The notes beneath the pieces were generated by a model that was given only the letters and a program-made list of their open reading frames with translations, had not been told where the DNA came from and searched no databases. From Microcoleus sp036705565 (lineage in GTDB: Bacteria > Cyanobacteriota > Cyanobacteriia > Cyanobacteriales > Microcoleaceae), in assembly GCA_036705565.1 (NCBI GenBank), contig JAUBUY010000010.1: a DNA stretch of 64,000 bases; one strand, 5' to 3'. This document shows, in pieces, positions 44,952-54,474 of the stretch. Positions within the stretch are counted from its first letter, which is position 1, and each line of letters opens with the position of its first letter. Position numbers and translations under genes: made by a program.

Positions 44952-46538
44952 CTAACCAAACAATTCCTGTAACGGAATTGAAAATCGCGATCGATCCTCT
45001 CCACTAGCCGATCTAGCATAAGTGGCTTGATTGCGAATCGCTAGAATCTGCTCCTCATCCCGCAGCATCGACGGCGTAAACTGGTAACGCTGTTGCCGAA
45101 GGTCGTTCAAAGTCACCTTCAATTCATCCGGCTGTTTCCCTTGTACCCGAGCGCGATAATAAATTTCCTCAGCACATTTTCTCACAGCATTGCCGACTTC
45201 TGCGGGTGTACAAAGCCTGTAATCTCTCAACAGAATCCGCCACTCATCATCTGTCCAAGGCGACTCAGAAGCATTACGAAACTCAGGAAAATATTTTTTG
45301 AGATGAAGATTGAAAATTTCATACATCGCCCCTTCGTGAGGCAAATCCACAAAGAAAATATCATCAAAACGACGAATTAATTCCGGTGGTAACATCCCCA
45401 AACGGTTCACTGTCGCCACGATATAAATTGGGTATTGATGCTCTTGCATCCACGTTAAAAGCTTCCCCGATAAGCGCCTAGAAACGCCGCCATCTGCATT
45501 GGAATCCCACCCTGCAAAACCTTTATCAAAATCATCCCAATAGAGAATTGTAGGACTTAAAGCCTGAGTCAGTTCCAGCAATTCGCGCAAAGCTAAATCT
45601 GGTCTGGAAGAACCAACAATCGAACCCCAATCAGCCGCCAACAGCGGTACTCCCATCTTCTTAGCCGCAAGTTTAGCACTCAGACTTTTGCCCGTACCCG
45701 GCGGCCCCCAGAGAATCATTCCTTTGGGAAATTTGAGTCCGTATTTCTCTGCTTCTGGACTCAACAACGAAGCCACCTTTGAAAGGGACTCGTCTAGCAA
45801 GTCTAAACCACCTGCATCCGGCACATCAGCCTCGGCAATAAACTCTAAGCCTCGCCCCCGCAGCTTGTTAACCTTGTGGTCGAGCACCAACCGCGCTATT
45901 TCCTCCACACTCGAAGCAAAAGCTAGCGATCGCTCCAAAATCAACTCGATCTCACCTTGGGGCAACCCCTGGCAAGCTCGAACCAAAGCAGTTTGCAACA
46001 CCTCGTCACCTTTATCGCCAAGCCAAGGATTGCGATCGCAAAACAACTCCACCATCTTTTGCGCTGCAACTCGGGACGGTAATGGAGTCGTCAGTACGGG
46101 AATCAAAGGCTGCAAGTTCATCGGCAGTTGTATGTAGTTTTCCAGCATCACCCAAAACTGAGGAACCGCAGACCAAGATGAGTGATAGTAAGCATTTGCC
46201 AGTTGAAACCCCAGACGCGAACTCACCTGACCGGATTCGTCAAAATCTAGCACTCCCTCAAGAATGTAAATTCCCTCTCTCTTACTCTCTAATAGAAACT
46301 CAAGCACGTCAGAATCTGGGTGCAAGTCAGTATTTTGCAAGATGCACTGACCGTCCCGACTCACAATTTCCTGCAAGCAACTGTACCCAGAGTTCCAAAA
46401 GAAAACAGGCAAATGCAGTTCCTGCCCCCAATTGTGAAACTGTGCTAACACTCTGATTCTGTCAGGCGTGTAATACTCCAGCCCGACAATCTTAATGCCT
46501 CTTTGGGCCAGAGCGAGCCAATCATTAATGGTACGCAT
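44952..46538 (-). CDS. Ycf46-type AAA ATPase
   Basis: A 528-residue AAA protein. The N-terminal 230 residues (starting MRTINDWLALAQRGIKIVGLEY) carry no motif but match the length of Ycf46 relatives. The ATPase has Walker A WGPPGTGKS (about 275-283), Walker B TILYWDDFDKG with the second acidic residue Asp instead of the usual Glu, sensor 1 ATVNR and the arginine finger region ELIRRFDD. Ycf46 proteins occur across cyanobacteria and plastids with no settled function. The gene ends about 130 bp before the nuclease-NTPase gene on the same strand and could share its transcript. ATG start. Confidence 0.75.
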   Translation of the reverse strand: MRTINDWLALAQRGIKIVGLEYYTPDRIRVLAQFHNWGQELHLPVFFWNSGYSCLQEIVSRDGQCILQNTDLHPDSDVLEFLLESKREGIYILEGVLDFDESGQVSSRLGFQLANAYYHSSWSAVPQFWVMLENYIQLPMNLQPLIPVLTTPLPSRVAAQKMVELFCDRNPWLGDKGDEVLQTALVRACQGLPQGEIELILERSLAFASSVEEIARLVLDHKVNKLRGRGLEFIAEADVPDAGGLDLLDESLSKVASLLSPEAEKYGLKFPKGMILWGPPGTGKSLSAKLAAKKMGVPLLAADWGSIVGSSRPDLALRELLELTQALSPTILYWDDFDKGFAGWDSNADGGVSRRLSGKLLTWMQEHQYPIYIVATVNRLGMLPPELIRRFDDIFFVDLPHEGAMYEIFNLHLKKYFPEFRNASESPWTDDEWRILLRDYRLCTPAEVGNAVRKCAEEIYYRARVQGKQPDELKVTLNDLRQQRYQFTPSMLRDEEQILAIRNQATYARSASGEDRSRFSIPLQELFG

Positions 46539-46861
46539 AAATTCAACGGTAAGAAATATTCAAAGGTACTCTTCTCATTGATAAGCTGCGGTCGAGCGTT
46601 GCCATCAGCCAATAGTTCTACAGCAGCCAAACCTCCTTTTAATTCTTAGGAATTATTTACCCAATTTCCTCAATATACATAATTGGGTATTTTGCCTGCT
46701 CGAAGAAAAAACACCGAATTATTAGATTAATTTATTTCAAGGTAACAATTTTATAAATAATTATTAATAACAATAAAAAAAAACTAATTATAAATTTGAT
46801 GAAATTTGAGAGCGCCTAACGGCGCTGTTAGCCGTGAAGTAGTTTAATTAAATCAAACTTT
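46539..46861. other. AT-rich divergent promoter region
   Basis: About 320 bp between divergent genes with A/T-rich tracts around 46740-46800 and a short dyad (ctaac/gttag) near 46817. No gene seen. Confidence 0.5.
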
Positions 46862-47563
46862 ATGGCTACAACAACAGCTAAAAACCATAACTCTCGCCCA
46901 TCCAATGGAGCGGTGACTTTGAATGGCAAAAGCAATGGTGCTGCTAAGTCAAAGAGCCCAGCGACAGCTACCCAATCGCAGGTCAGTCGCCGTTCGACAC
47001 TCACTGTAGAAGAGCAAGCAGACGTACTTCTAGACCGCGTGCGAACTACCATCCTGAAAAAGTTTGGAGTCAAAATTCAACTGCGCGAAAAACGCCTCCA
47101 AACTAAGGTAGGTCACGCTACCAAGGAAAAACTAGGTTTGGATATTGCTGCACAGTTGAAAAAACGCGGCAAAACGATGAACTGGCAGCGTTGGAATAAC
47201 GAAGTGTTTCCAGCTCTATTTGGTCAACCCGATGCACTGCGCCACGATATGGAAGTCATTGCGCTTGTGATGGCAAAACTATACGACGTTTTCGAGCTTG
47301 ACCCGCAAGAAGCAATTAAAGGTCTTGTCAAATTCAATCAAGAATCGCTTGCTAAACGCAATAGCTATAACAAGCAGGATGAATCCGAAGATGAAGATGA
47401 AGATGATGATGTGGATGACTTAGAAGATGAACTTGATCCTGATGAAGATGAGGAAACAGATGAATCCGAAGAAGACTTGGATGAGGACAGCGAAGAAGAC
47501 TTCGATACCGAGGACGAAGAAGATGAGGACGAAGATGAGGACGAAGATGAAGATTTAGAATAG
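46862..47563 (+). CDS. Basic-acidic two-part hypothetical protein
   Basis: 233 residues. The first 45 are basic, Ser/Thr/Lys/Asn-rich and likely disordered. The middle (about 46-165) is a helical domain with EEQADVLLDRVRTTILKKFG and MNWQRWNNEVFPALFG. The last 65 are almost entirely Asp and Glu. A nucleic-acid-binding or chaperone-type function is compatible with this layout, but I do not recognise a family. The next gene downstream has the same plan on a smaller scale. ATG start without a clear Shine-Dalgarno sequence; strong terminator at 47624. Confidence 0.5.
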   Translation: MATTTAKNHNSRPSNGAVTLNGKSNGAAKSKSPATATQSQVSRRSTLTVEEQADVLLDRVRTTILKKFGVKIQLREKRLQTKVGHATKEKLGLDIAAQLKKRGKTMNWQRWNNEVFPALFGQPDALRHDMEVIALVMAKLYDVFELDPQEAIKGLVKFNQESLAKRNSYNKQDESEDEDEDDDVDDLEDELDPDEDEETDESEEDLDEDSEEDFDTEDEEDEDEDEDEDEDLE

Positions 47564-47623
47564 TCTTTCACCCTCGCTCAAATTTTTCAGCTTCCTTCAG
47601 CGTCGCTCTTGTTGAATATGTAA

Positions 47624-47668
47624 AACTCTGCTCTACCTAAAAACGGTAGAGTAGAGTTTTTTATTTTA
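47624..47668 (+). terminator. Strong rho-independent terminator
   Basis: aactctgctctacc (47624-47637) pairs with ggtagagtagagtt (47645-47658) with one mismatch, loop 7 bases, then a run of T's. Confidence 0.85.
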
Positions 47669-47858
47669 TTCATCTTATTAGTATTTTAATAATTTTCAAC
47701 TTTCATGGAAATATTTAAAGTATTAATTGCTTTAAATTTAATTAGTTTTAAACACAGTTATTAATAGTTTATGTGAAAGTTAAGCCCAATATTAAACTTA
47801 AAGAGGCAGCGATTGCTGCTGTGTATATGAACAAACTTGAATTCAGGAAAATTGAGAA

Positions 47859-48293
47859 ATGAGAGTCACTGAAAAAGTTCAAAAGACTAATGCAACCCAT
47901 ACCGCTAAAGCTCATAAGACTCAGATAAAAGCCCTAGACAAGTGCATTAGTTACAACGATAAACTTCGCCTAATGGTACTAGAAGTTTTGAGAGAAGAAT
48001 CAGGTCGAGAACTGGCAAGCGTTGCTCGCTTTAACGGCGGCCAATTTGATTGGGAGACACATAATGCCCAATTTCGCGCTGACTACAGCGAGACACCTTT
48101 AAAGGAATTGATGCGTGCTGGTCGCATCCTATACGGATTGACCGATATGGATGCAATCCGCGATCGCCGCGCCAAGCATCGGGGCATTCGCAATCAACGG
48201 CTCGCCCGTCAGAGCAGCCCAGTTGCTTCCAGCTCGCAAAGTGTGTACGAAGAAGTGGATGTTGCTGACGACGACATCGATGATTTGGATTAA
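47859..48293 (+). CDS. Small hypothetical protein with acidic tail
   Basis: 144 residues: a Lys/Thr-rich N terminus, a helical core (SYNDKLRLMVLEVLREES, then VARFNGGQFDWETHN), a basic segment (RDRRAKHRGIRNQRLARQ) and an acidic end ADDDIDDLD. The acidic tail plan resembles the preceding gene and the 30162-31202 protein. No family recognised. ATG start with gagaa just upstream. It is probably a separate transcript, because a strong terminator lies before it. Confidence 0.5.
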   Translation: MRVTEKVQKTNATHTAKAHKTQIKALDKCISYNDKLRLMVLEVLREESGRELASVARFNGGQFDWETHNAQFRADYSETPLKELMRAGRILYGLTDMDAIRDRRAKHRGIRNQRLARQSSPVASSSQSVYEEVDVADDDIDDLD

Positions 48294-48691
48294 GTCGCTT
48301 GAGCAACTAAGAATCTCAAAAATTGCCTGTTAAGGGCGGCTTCCCCACTCCTCATTTATTCTAGGAGTGGGGAAGCTTATTGCCACCCACCCACCCTTTT
48401 ATTCAGAGCTATTTTACTTTGTAAAAACCGTATTTGACCTGGATGCGGATTTTAGAGAGCTAAAAAAGGAGGAAAAAAGAGGAGAAAACAGCACAGTTTT
48501 TACTCATTACACCTACAATTTCCTACTTTTACCGTTGCAATCAGTATAAATACCTATCACTTTTTGTAAAGAATTGTTGCTTTTGGCGTAATTTTTTGTA
48601 TTTTAGACCCTCGTAAATCCTCCTCAATCCTCGTAATATGTAGGGTAGTCGCATAGCAAGCCATGTCAAATAGACGTTATAGAGGGTAAAA
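48294..48691. other. Gap with terminator and leader of the radical SAM operon
   Basis: After the terminator at 48340-48375 the remaining 315 bp have no convincing gene. The direct repeat cctcgtaa occurs at about 48610 and 48632. The operon's gagggtaaaaATG RBS region closes it. Confidence 0.45.
48340..48375 (+). terminator. Perfect 13-bp hairpin, probable terminator
   Basis: cttccccactcct (48340-48352) and aggagtggggaag (48363-48375) are perfect complements over 10 bases; the tail is cttatt. Very stable even without a clean T-run. Confidence 0.65.
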
Positions 48692-49672
48692 ATGAGTAAC
48701 GTGAGTTCAATGGAGTCTAATCGTTACCATCTGGTTGCAACTACGTCTAATGTCTCCTCCACCTTGAAGGTTCGTGTTGGAGCCGCAGGTTTACATCTGT
48801 TCAATCGAAACACTGGTATGAATCTGTTAGTAGATGAAGTTAGTCTACCTCCAAGCATATGGTCAACTGCCCCACGTCAAGTATCTATCGCGCTGACGAA
48901 TGCTTGCGATCTTACTTGCCCCCATTGTTACGCACCAAAAAATCCTGCTGTGTTGGATTTTGAGCAGTTAACGGTCTGGCTTACTCATTTGGATGTCAAT
49001 GGCTGCATTGGTGTGGGCTTGGGAGGCGGGGAACCGACTCTATATCCTCGGCTCGCAGAACTCTGCTCTTTCGTAGCTGAAAAAACGGGTTTGGCTGTTA
49101 CCATGACCACTCATGCCCATCATCTCAGCGATCGCCTTCTTGAGGATCTATCAGGAAATGTACATTTCATCAGAGTGAGCATGGATGGGGTTGAAGCTAC
49201 CTACGAATCTCTCAGAGGAAGACCTTTTGCTACCTTGATTCAACGTATCAAGGCACTTAGTAAACGTTTTCCCTTTGGCATCAACTTTGTGGTTAACTCG
49301 AAAACTATTGATGACCTTGATAAAGCTATTGATCTCGCGGAAGAATTCGGTTGCTCTGAATTCTTACTTTTGCCTCAAGAAGCCACCCTAAGAACTGGCG
49401 GGATTGATAGCGATACTTGTAGAATATTGCAAGAATGGGTGGCTAACTACCGTGGATGTATTCCCCTTGCAGTCAGCGAGAGTGGTGCTGATGGACTTCC
49501 GACCTGTAATCCCCTTATTGCGGAAACAGGGTTAGAGGCTTTTGCCCATATAGATGCTTCAGGAATTTTAAAACCAACCTCATACAGTACTGACGGTGTT
49601 CAGATTCTTGAGGATGGAGTGATGTTAGCACTTCATAAGCTAGCTAGAAGTAATCAGGAGATAAATTTATGA
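48692..49672 (+). CDS. Radical SAM enzyme, first gene of predicted defence operon
   Basis: A 326-residue radical SAM protein. The cluster motif is ACDLTCPHC (Cys72, Cys76, Cys79; CxxxCxxC) and the SAM-binding GGE is at 112-114 in GLGGGEPTLYP. The barrel continues through IRVSMDG and FLLLPQEA. The C-terminal region keeps a single Cys in LPTCNPL, so a full SPASM auxiliary cluster domain is absent. The cluster loop differs from prokaryotic viperins (CNYxCxFC). Start ATG with gaggg 5 bases before it. It ends in ATGA shared with the next gene, so the two are coupled. Substrate unknown: the small partner, the NTPase or a nucleotide are candidates. Confidence 0.8.
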   Translation: MSNVSSMESNRYHLVATTSNVSSTLKVRVGAAGLHLFNRNTGMNLLVDEVSLPPSIWSTAPRQVSIALTNACDLTCPHCYAPKNPAVLDFEQLTVWLTHLDVNGCIGVGLGGGEPTLYPRLAELCSFVAEKTGLAVTMTTHAHHLSDRLLEDLSGNVHFIRVSMDGVEATYESLRGRPFATLIQRIKALSKRFPFGINFVVNSKTIDDLDKAIDLAEEFGCSEFLLLPQEATLRTGGIDSDTCRILQEWVANYRGCIPLAVSESGADGLPTCNPLIAETGLEAFAHIDASGILKPTSYSTDGVQILEDGVMLALHKLARSNQEINL

Positions 49673-50064
49673 AAGTTTGGCGTGGCTACGGGTCTGAACA
49701 CTCGATGAACTTAGTGATGATTGGGCAGTTTAAGAGCGTTGATGACGCGAGAAAAACCAAACAAACAATTGACCAGCTTACTGAAAAGCTTGCTGACAAA
49801 ATAGAAGTTGGTAGAACTAGAAACCGATTCGGAGATGAAGTTTCTGCTCTTTTAAAGGATGCAAATATCTATACTCTTGGTCCTCTGGAACTTGAGCAGT
49901 TTTTGTATGACGTAAGCACTCGAATAGAAGAAGACAAATTGATTCTAACTACTGATGAATCAGAAGTTTCCGCTTTTATGAAGCTTATGATTGATAGAGG
50001 AGCAAAAATTGAAATTTTTTCGGCTCATGATTACCCAGACGCTGAGTATGGGCGAGGTAAATAG
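49669..50064 (+). CDS. 131-aa partner protein of the radical SAM enzyme
   Basis: 131 residues, opening MKVWRGYGSEHSMNLVMIG, then a helix KSVDDARKTKQTIDQL and acidic alpha/beta sequence. The beginning reminds me of a small family annotated DUF6375, but I cannot confirm that. The pattern of beta strand, helix, strand suggests a ferredoxin-like fold. It overlaps the radical SAM gene by four bases and precedes the NTPase by 17, so the three probably form one complex or pathway. It may be a substrate, a regulator or an immunity or adaptor component; the sequence does not decide. Confidence 0.6.
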   Translation: MKVWRGYGSEHSMNLVMIGQFKSVDDARKTKQTIDQLTEKLADKIEVGRTRNRFGDEVSALLKDANIYTLGPLELEQFLYDVSTRIEEDKLILTTDESEVSAFMKLMIDRGAKIEIFSAHDYPDAEYGRGK

Positions 50065-50081
50065 ACTTTTAAGATACTGCA

Positions 50082-53000
50082 ATGCCTTCTCTAGACTGGA
50101 CAAAATTTGATTCACTTTCAGGTGAGAATACCCGCAACTTTGAAAATCTATGTCGCGGTCTTATGAGGCTGCAATATGGACGGTTTGGCGAATTCAAAGC
50201 ACTAGCAAATCAGCCTGGTGTTGAATTTCATATAAAGCTGACTGAACAATGTCAGCTTGGTGATTCATCCCGTTGGTTCGGATGGCAATGTAAGCTTTTT
50301 CAGCGTAATCAAAATGGAACATTAAATGCAGCAAGCCGTAAGAATATTGAACACTCATTGGAAACTACTGAAAAGGTATTACCAAACCTCACAGATTGGG
50401 TTCTTTGGACTCCCTATACACTCAGTAAGGAAGATCAGGAATGGTATTACAGTCTTCCGACACAATACAAGTTGCACTTATGGGCTGAGGAAGAAGCTGA
50501 TACTTATCTAAGTAGTGATGGCTTAATACTCAGAAGTACCTACTTTGGCGAACAGATTTTAACTCCGAATACTCTAGCAGAACGACACAGGATAGCAGTT
50601 CAGCCAATTCGAGAGCGCTGGCTAGAACCAGTCCACCAAGACGTTGATGCCGAGCGGATAATTCGGCGAATGCTGGGAGAGGTTGACTCATGGGGACAAT
50701 TGATTGAAGTCGGGGAGCGTTTGAAGAATATATCTGATTTACTATCGTGTGAGTCAGACGGCGCTGTGCCCAGATTAAAACCCTACATAACCTCTTTTAT
50801 TGATGCTTGCTCAGCGTTTGCTGATACTCTTATCAATTTTCATCAAATCCTTGCAGATGGAGACCTTGATGTTATCCAACAAAAACTAAAGGAACGAAAA
50901 ACATTAATCAATATAGACGTTCGCGCGACCCCTAGACACTTACGGTCTGCAAATCATCCTGCTGCACTGTATGCTACTAATGCGCTAGACGATATGTACA
51001 TAGCGCAAGAACTTCTCGACGAAGCTGAAGAATTTCTCGGAGTTGGTCTGGTTGGAGTTTTAGCCGATGCAGGTGGTGGTAAGACGCAGATGGCTGCCCA
51101 ACTAACTGCTCCCCAGGAGAAGAGACCTGCTGGCATTTTTCTCCAGGGTCGTAATCTTCACAGGGGGCAGTCTCTCGATGATCTTGCAAAAACCCTCTCA
51201 ATCAATGGCATTCCTATGCCGAGTATAGAGATGTTACTGGCAGCAGTGGATGCGGCTGGTAAACGCGCCTGCTGTCGATTACCAATCCTAATTGATGGAC
51301 TTAACGAAGCTGAGAATCCAAAAGATTGGAAGCCTGAATTAGCTTCGCTCAGCGAGATTGTAAAGAAATACCCTAACGTTCTAGTAGTTTGCACATTGAG
51401 AACTGGAGAACGCAAAAAGGAAGATTGGCATCCGTATCGAGAGTCACAAACTGAGACTAGAGAATCATTCGCAGTTATGGCTCTTCCTGATGGCATAAAG
51501 GCAATAGAAAGTGAGGGGTTTGGAGGTGATGTTGATGAGGCAATCGAAAAGTATTTTAGCCACTTTAAAATAGACCCTGGCGATTCAGAGATTCCTACGG
51601 AGTTTTTACAGCACCCACTAACGCTGAGAATATTCTGCGAGGTCACCAACCCGAAAAAAGAATCTGAAGTCAAGATTGATTATTTTCCTACCTCGCTTGC
51701 ACCACTATTTGACAAATATGTTGCTAATGCTGCTGAGCGAATTTCACAGATGATTAACCTCAACCATAGTTATACTGCAAATGAAGTGAAGAAGGCGATT
51801 TACACACTTGGAATCGAATTATGGAAGTGCGGAAAGCGGGAAATTAGCGAGTCAGGCTTTCGTGATGCAGTGTCTGATGCTTCTCGTGCGTGGGATAGCA
51901 GTATCGTTAATCTTCTGGCACAGGAAGGGATTCTCTTCAAGAACCCAGGACCAGGGTTTGAATTTGTAGTCACGCCAACTTATGACGCGCTCGGAGGGTA
52001 TATTGTCGCTAATGCTCTTCTCATTAAGTACGCGCAGGATGTATCCTTTGCTTGGCTGAATACCCCTGAGACTATCGCACTATTCACTGGTGATACTAGC
52101 CACGAATTGGCGCTCGATATACTTCGATCTCTAGTTACACTGGCTCCGCGCCGAATGCAAGGGAGGCAAATTTGGCAGCATGTCTCGGAGCCGTTAAAGA
52201 AAAACGCTATTGCGTTGGCGGCTGAAATAGATACAGAGTATTTAGACCAAGAGACAGTAAGCGCCTTATTGAGCCTTTCACATGAATCCTCAAGATTTAG
52301 AAGCCGCTTGTTCTTTCGATTTCAAGTAGCCCGTGCAGTGGCACTTCACCCACTTAATGCTGCTTTTCTTGATGAGACACTTCGAGCAATGTCAGTTTCT
52401 GAACGAGATATTGTTTGGACTGAGTGGATTCGAGAAACACGCTCCGAGAGATTTAACGATCTACTGGCAATAGAGGGCAGGTGGAAACAACAACTGGACT
52501 TTTGGACTACTTCTGAACGACTGCGCGCGAAATGGGTTATGTGGCTTTTAACCTCTACAGATCGAGAACTTCGTGATGTGGCAACCCGTGCGTTGTACTG
52601 GTTTGGACGAGGAAACCCCGCAGCACTTTTTGAGGAGAGCTTAATAGCACTTGCGATCAACGATCTTTATGTCCCGGAGCGAATGCTTGCTGCAAGCTAT
52701 GGAGTTGCAATGGCGCAGCATGCGGATTTAGGCGACCAAACCTTTGTGACCGAAACGTTACCGACCTATGCGCGGAGTATCTATGACTCAATGTTTGCAG
52801 AAAGCGCATCATTTAGCACTACACATTCCCTTATGAGAGAGTACGGAAGTCGGATTATAGAAATGGCTTCTCTACATCATTCTGAGCTTTTCACCTCTGA
52901 AGAAATTCAAAGAAGTAAACCTCCATTTAAAGAAGGGGGACTACGGGATTGGGGCGAAAGTGAAGCATCTAAAGAAAGGCGTTATGGTACAGATTCACCA

Positions 53001-54344
53001 TTCCGGATGGATTTTGAAAACTACACTCTCGGACGTTTGGTGCCAAGACGCAGCAACTATGATTTCAATAATGAAGAGTATCAAAAGGTCAGAGCGCAAA
53101 TTCTTTGGCGGATTGAGCAACTTGGATGGTCAAGTGAAAAATTCAAGGATATCGAAAGCTCAATAGAGAACCGAAATGACTGGAATACGACAGGAAGTGA
53201 TACTCAGAAAATAGAGCGTTATGGTAAGAAATATTCATGGATTGCCTTCTATGAGATGACTGGTCTATTACATGATTTAGGAAAAATTGAGAGACGCAAT
53301 GAGCGTGATTGGAACTGGGATCTTGATATTGACCCAAGTTTTCCAGAGCAATCACCAGAGGCTTGCCTTATACAGGCAGACTTACTTGGCGATCCTGGCA
53401 TGGAGATGAAGGAATGGATCGTCAATGGATCACCACCTGATGTAAACCCTTATCTTCAAATGGCGGAGATTCAAAACGAAGTTGGTCCCTGGGTTATGTT
53501 AGATGGCTATATAGTCCAGGAAAACGAAACTCTTGGTCGAAACATTTTTTGCTTCATCCGAAGTTTTCTCGTCTTGTCCAGTGAGGCTGATTCTTTTTTC
53601 GAGCATCTATCCAATCAAAACTTAGGTGGAAGATGGTTGCCTGAAAAGCCATCAGTTGGCTATACGTTTGCAGGCGAGATTCCGTGGTGTGGAACGTTTC
53701 CTGAAAATAGCACTTGTGAATTCTCGTTCGTTGTGAAAGAGGAGACTGTTCAAGTTGAGCGGATGGAACCAAGATTCTTTTTAGATGGCAAGCAGCTAGA
53801 TTTGAGTCATGTCGATATAGTTAAACTTCGCTTATTAGGTGTTAATGCATACAATGAGGGTGCTGAAAAACTTAGCGAAGAAGAACTTGGGCGTATTGAA
53901 ATTCGTGAAATTCCAGTGGAAGTTGAGGAAGTACAGCAAGATATAATCACATATCATGCACTCATTCCGGTCTGTGACTTTCATTGGGAAAGTAGTCGTA
54001 GCCCTGCCAATCATGCTAGTCATGCCACTACGTTAGCAAAAGAGATTGCCTCTGATTTGGAGTTAATTGGTCAACCACAGACATTCGATCTGCTTACAAG
54101 GAAGGGAGTTAAAGCAACATATAACGTTTCTGATTGTAGCGATGATTTCAACAACAGTCAGTCACTGTTTTATATGCAAGAAGAATTATTGAGAGACTTT
54201 CTTAAGGAAAACGATCTCGCCCTTATTTGGGCTATTTGGGGCGAACGTCAATATTCATCGAATCAACTCAATAGATTATTTCATAGACCCAATCACCCAG
54301 ACCCAGCTCATGCGGTGTACAGCCTTGTAAAACGTTACAAGTAA
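50082..54344 (+). CDS. Nuclease-STAND NTPase, third gene of predicted defence operon
   Basis: A 1420-residue protein. Residues 1-160 look like a restriction-endonuclease fold: Glu22 in FENLCRGLM, PGVEFH with Glu48, and WQCKLF with Gln69 and Lys71 as the (D/E)xK element. The NTPase has Walker A LADAGGGKTQMA (about 326-337) and Walker B LPILIDGLNEAEN (about 399-411). Helical sequence and a long sensor-like C-terminal region of about 800 residues follow, with Trp-rich segments near the end. Nuclease, STAND ATPase and large sensor is the Avs-type antiphage plan. The radical SAM gene beside it is not part of any Avs operon I know. The start ATG is 18 bases after the small gene. Confidence 0.65.
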   Translation: MPSLDWTKFDSLSGENTRNFENLCRGLMRLQYGRFGEFKALANQPGVEFHIKLTEQCQLGDSSRWFGWQCKLFQRNQNGTLNAASRKNIEHSLETTEKVLPNLTDWVLWTPYTLSKEDQEWYYSLPTQYKLHLWAEEEADTYLSSDGLILRSTYFGEQILTPNTLAERHRIAVQPIRERWLEPVHQDVDAERIIRRMLGEVDSWGQLIEVGERLKNISDLLSCESDGAVPRLKPYITSFIDACSAFADTLINFHQILADGDLDVIQQKLKERKTLINIDVRATPRHLRSANHPAALYATNALDDMYIAQELLDEAEEFLGVGLVGVLADAGGGKTQMAAQLTAPQEKRPAGIFLQGRNLHRGQSLDDLAKTLSINGIPMPSIEMLLAAVDAAGKRACCRLPILIDGLNEAENPKDWKPELASLSEIVKKYPNVLVVCTLRTGERKKEDWHPYRESQTETRESFAVMALPDGIKAIESEGFGGDVDEAIEKYFSHFKIDPGDSEIPTEFLQHPLTLRIFCEVTNPKKESEVKIDYFPTSLAPLFDKYVANAAERISQMINLNHSYTANEVKKAIYTLGIELWKCGKREISESGFRDAVSDASRAWDSSIVNLLAQEGILFKNPGPGFEFVVTPTYDALGGYIVANALLIKYAQDVSFAWLNTPETIALFTGDTSHELALDILRSLVTLAPRRMQGRQIWQHVSEPLKKNAIALAAEIDTEYLDQETVSALLSLSHESSRFRSRLFFRFQVARAVALHPLNAAFLDETLRAMSVSERDIVWTEWIRETRSERFNDLLAIEGRWKQQLDFWTTSERLRAKWVMWLLTSTDRELRDVATRALYWFGRGNPAALFEESLIALAINDLYVPERMLAASYGVAMAQHADLGDQTFVTETLPTYARSIYDSMFAESASFSTTHSLMREYGSRIIEMASLHHSELFTSEEIQRSKPPFKEGGLRDWGESEASKERRYGTDSPFRMDFENYTLGRLVPRRSNYDFNNEEYQKVRAQILWRIEQLGWSSEKFKDIESSIENRNDWNTTGSDTQKIERYGKKYSWIAFYEMTGLLHDLGKIERRNERDWNWDLDIDPSFPEQSPEACLIQADLLGDPGMEMKEWIVNGSPPDVNPYLQMAEIQNEVGPWVMLDGYIVQENETLGRNIFCFIRSFLVLSSEADSFFEHLSNQNLGGRWLPEKPSVGYTFAGEIPWCGTFPENSTCEFSFVVKEETVQVERMEPRFFLDGKQLDLSHVDIVKLRLLGVNAYNEGAEKLSEEELGRIEIREIPVEVEEVQQDIITYHALIPVCDFHWESSRSPANHASHATTLAKEIASDLELIGQPQTFDLLTRKGVKATYNVSDCSDDFNNSQSLFYMQEELLRDFLKENDLALIWAIWGERQYSSNQLNRLFHRPNHPDPAHAVYSLVKRYK

Positions 54345-54474
54345 GTAGGTGGTTATAAATCAAGCAAGTAGGTGGTTATAAATCAAGTCAAAAACCCAAA
54401 AGCCAAGAGCCTCATACCAAAAGACTTCCAGCATCGAGTAGTGTTACTTTAATTTTGACCGCCTACTTACTTGT
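54337..54474. repeat. Tandem 23-bp repeat within a long inverted repeat
   Basis: 54343-54365 and 54366-54388 are tandem copies of a 23-bp unit starting aagtaggtggttataaatca at the NTPase stop codon. acaagtaagtaggtgg (54337-54352) is inverted at 54459-54474 with one mismatch. The structure could be a terminator or the edge of an inserted or lost element. Confidence 0.6.

Noticed and set aside
47365..47571. Poly-Ser minus-strand protein
   Set aside because: Antisense shadow of the Asp/Glu-rich tail of the 46862-47563 gene.
48692..49672. Prokaryotic viperin
   Set aside because: The cluster loop is CDLTCPHC, not the CNYxCxFC type, and viperin-specific C-terminal features are not seen.
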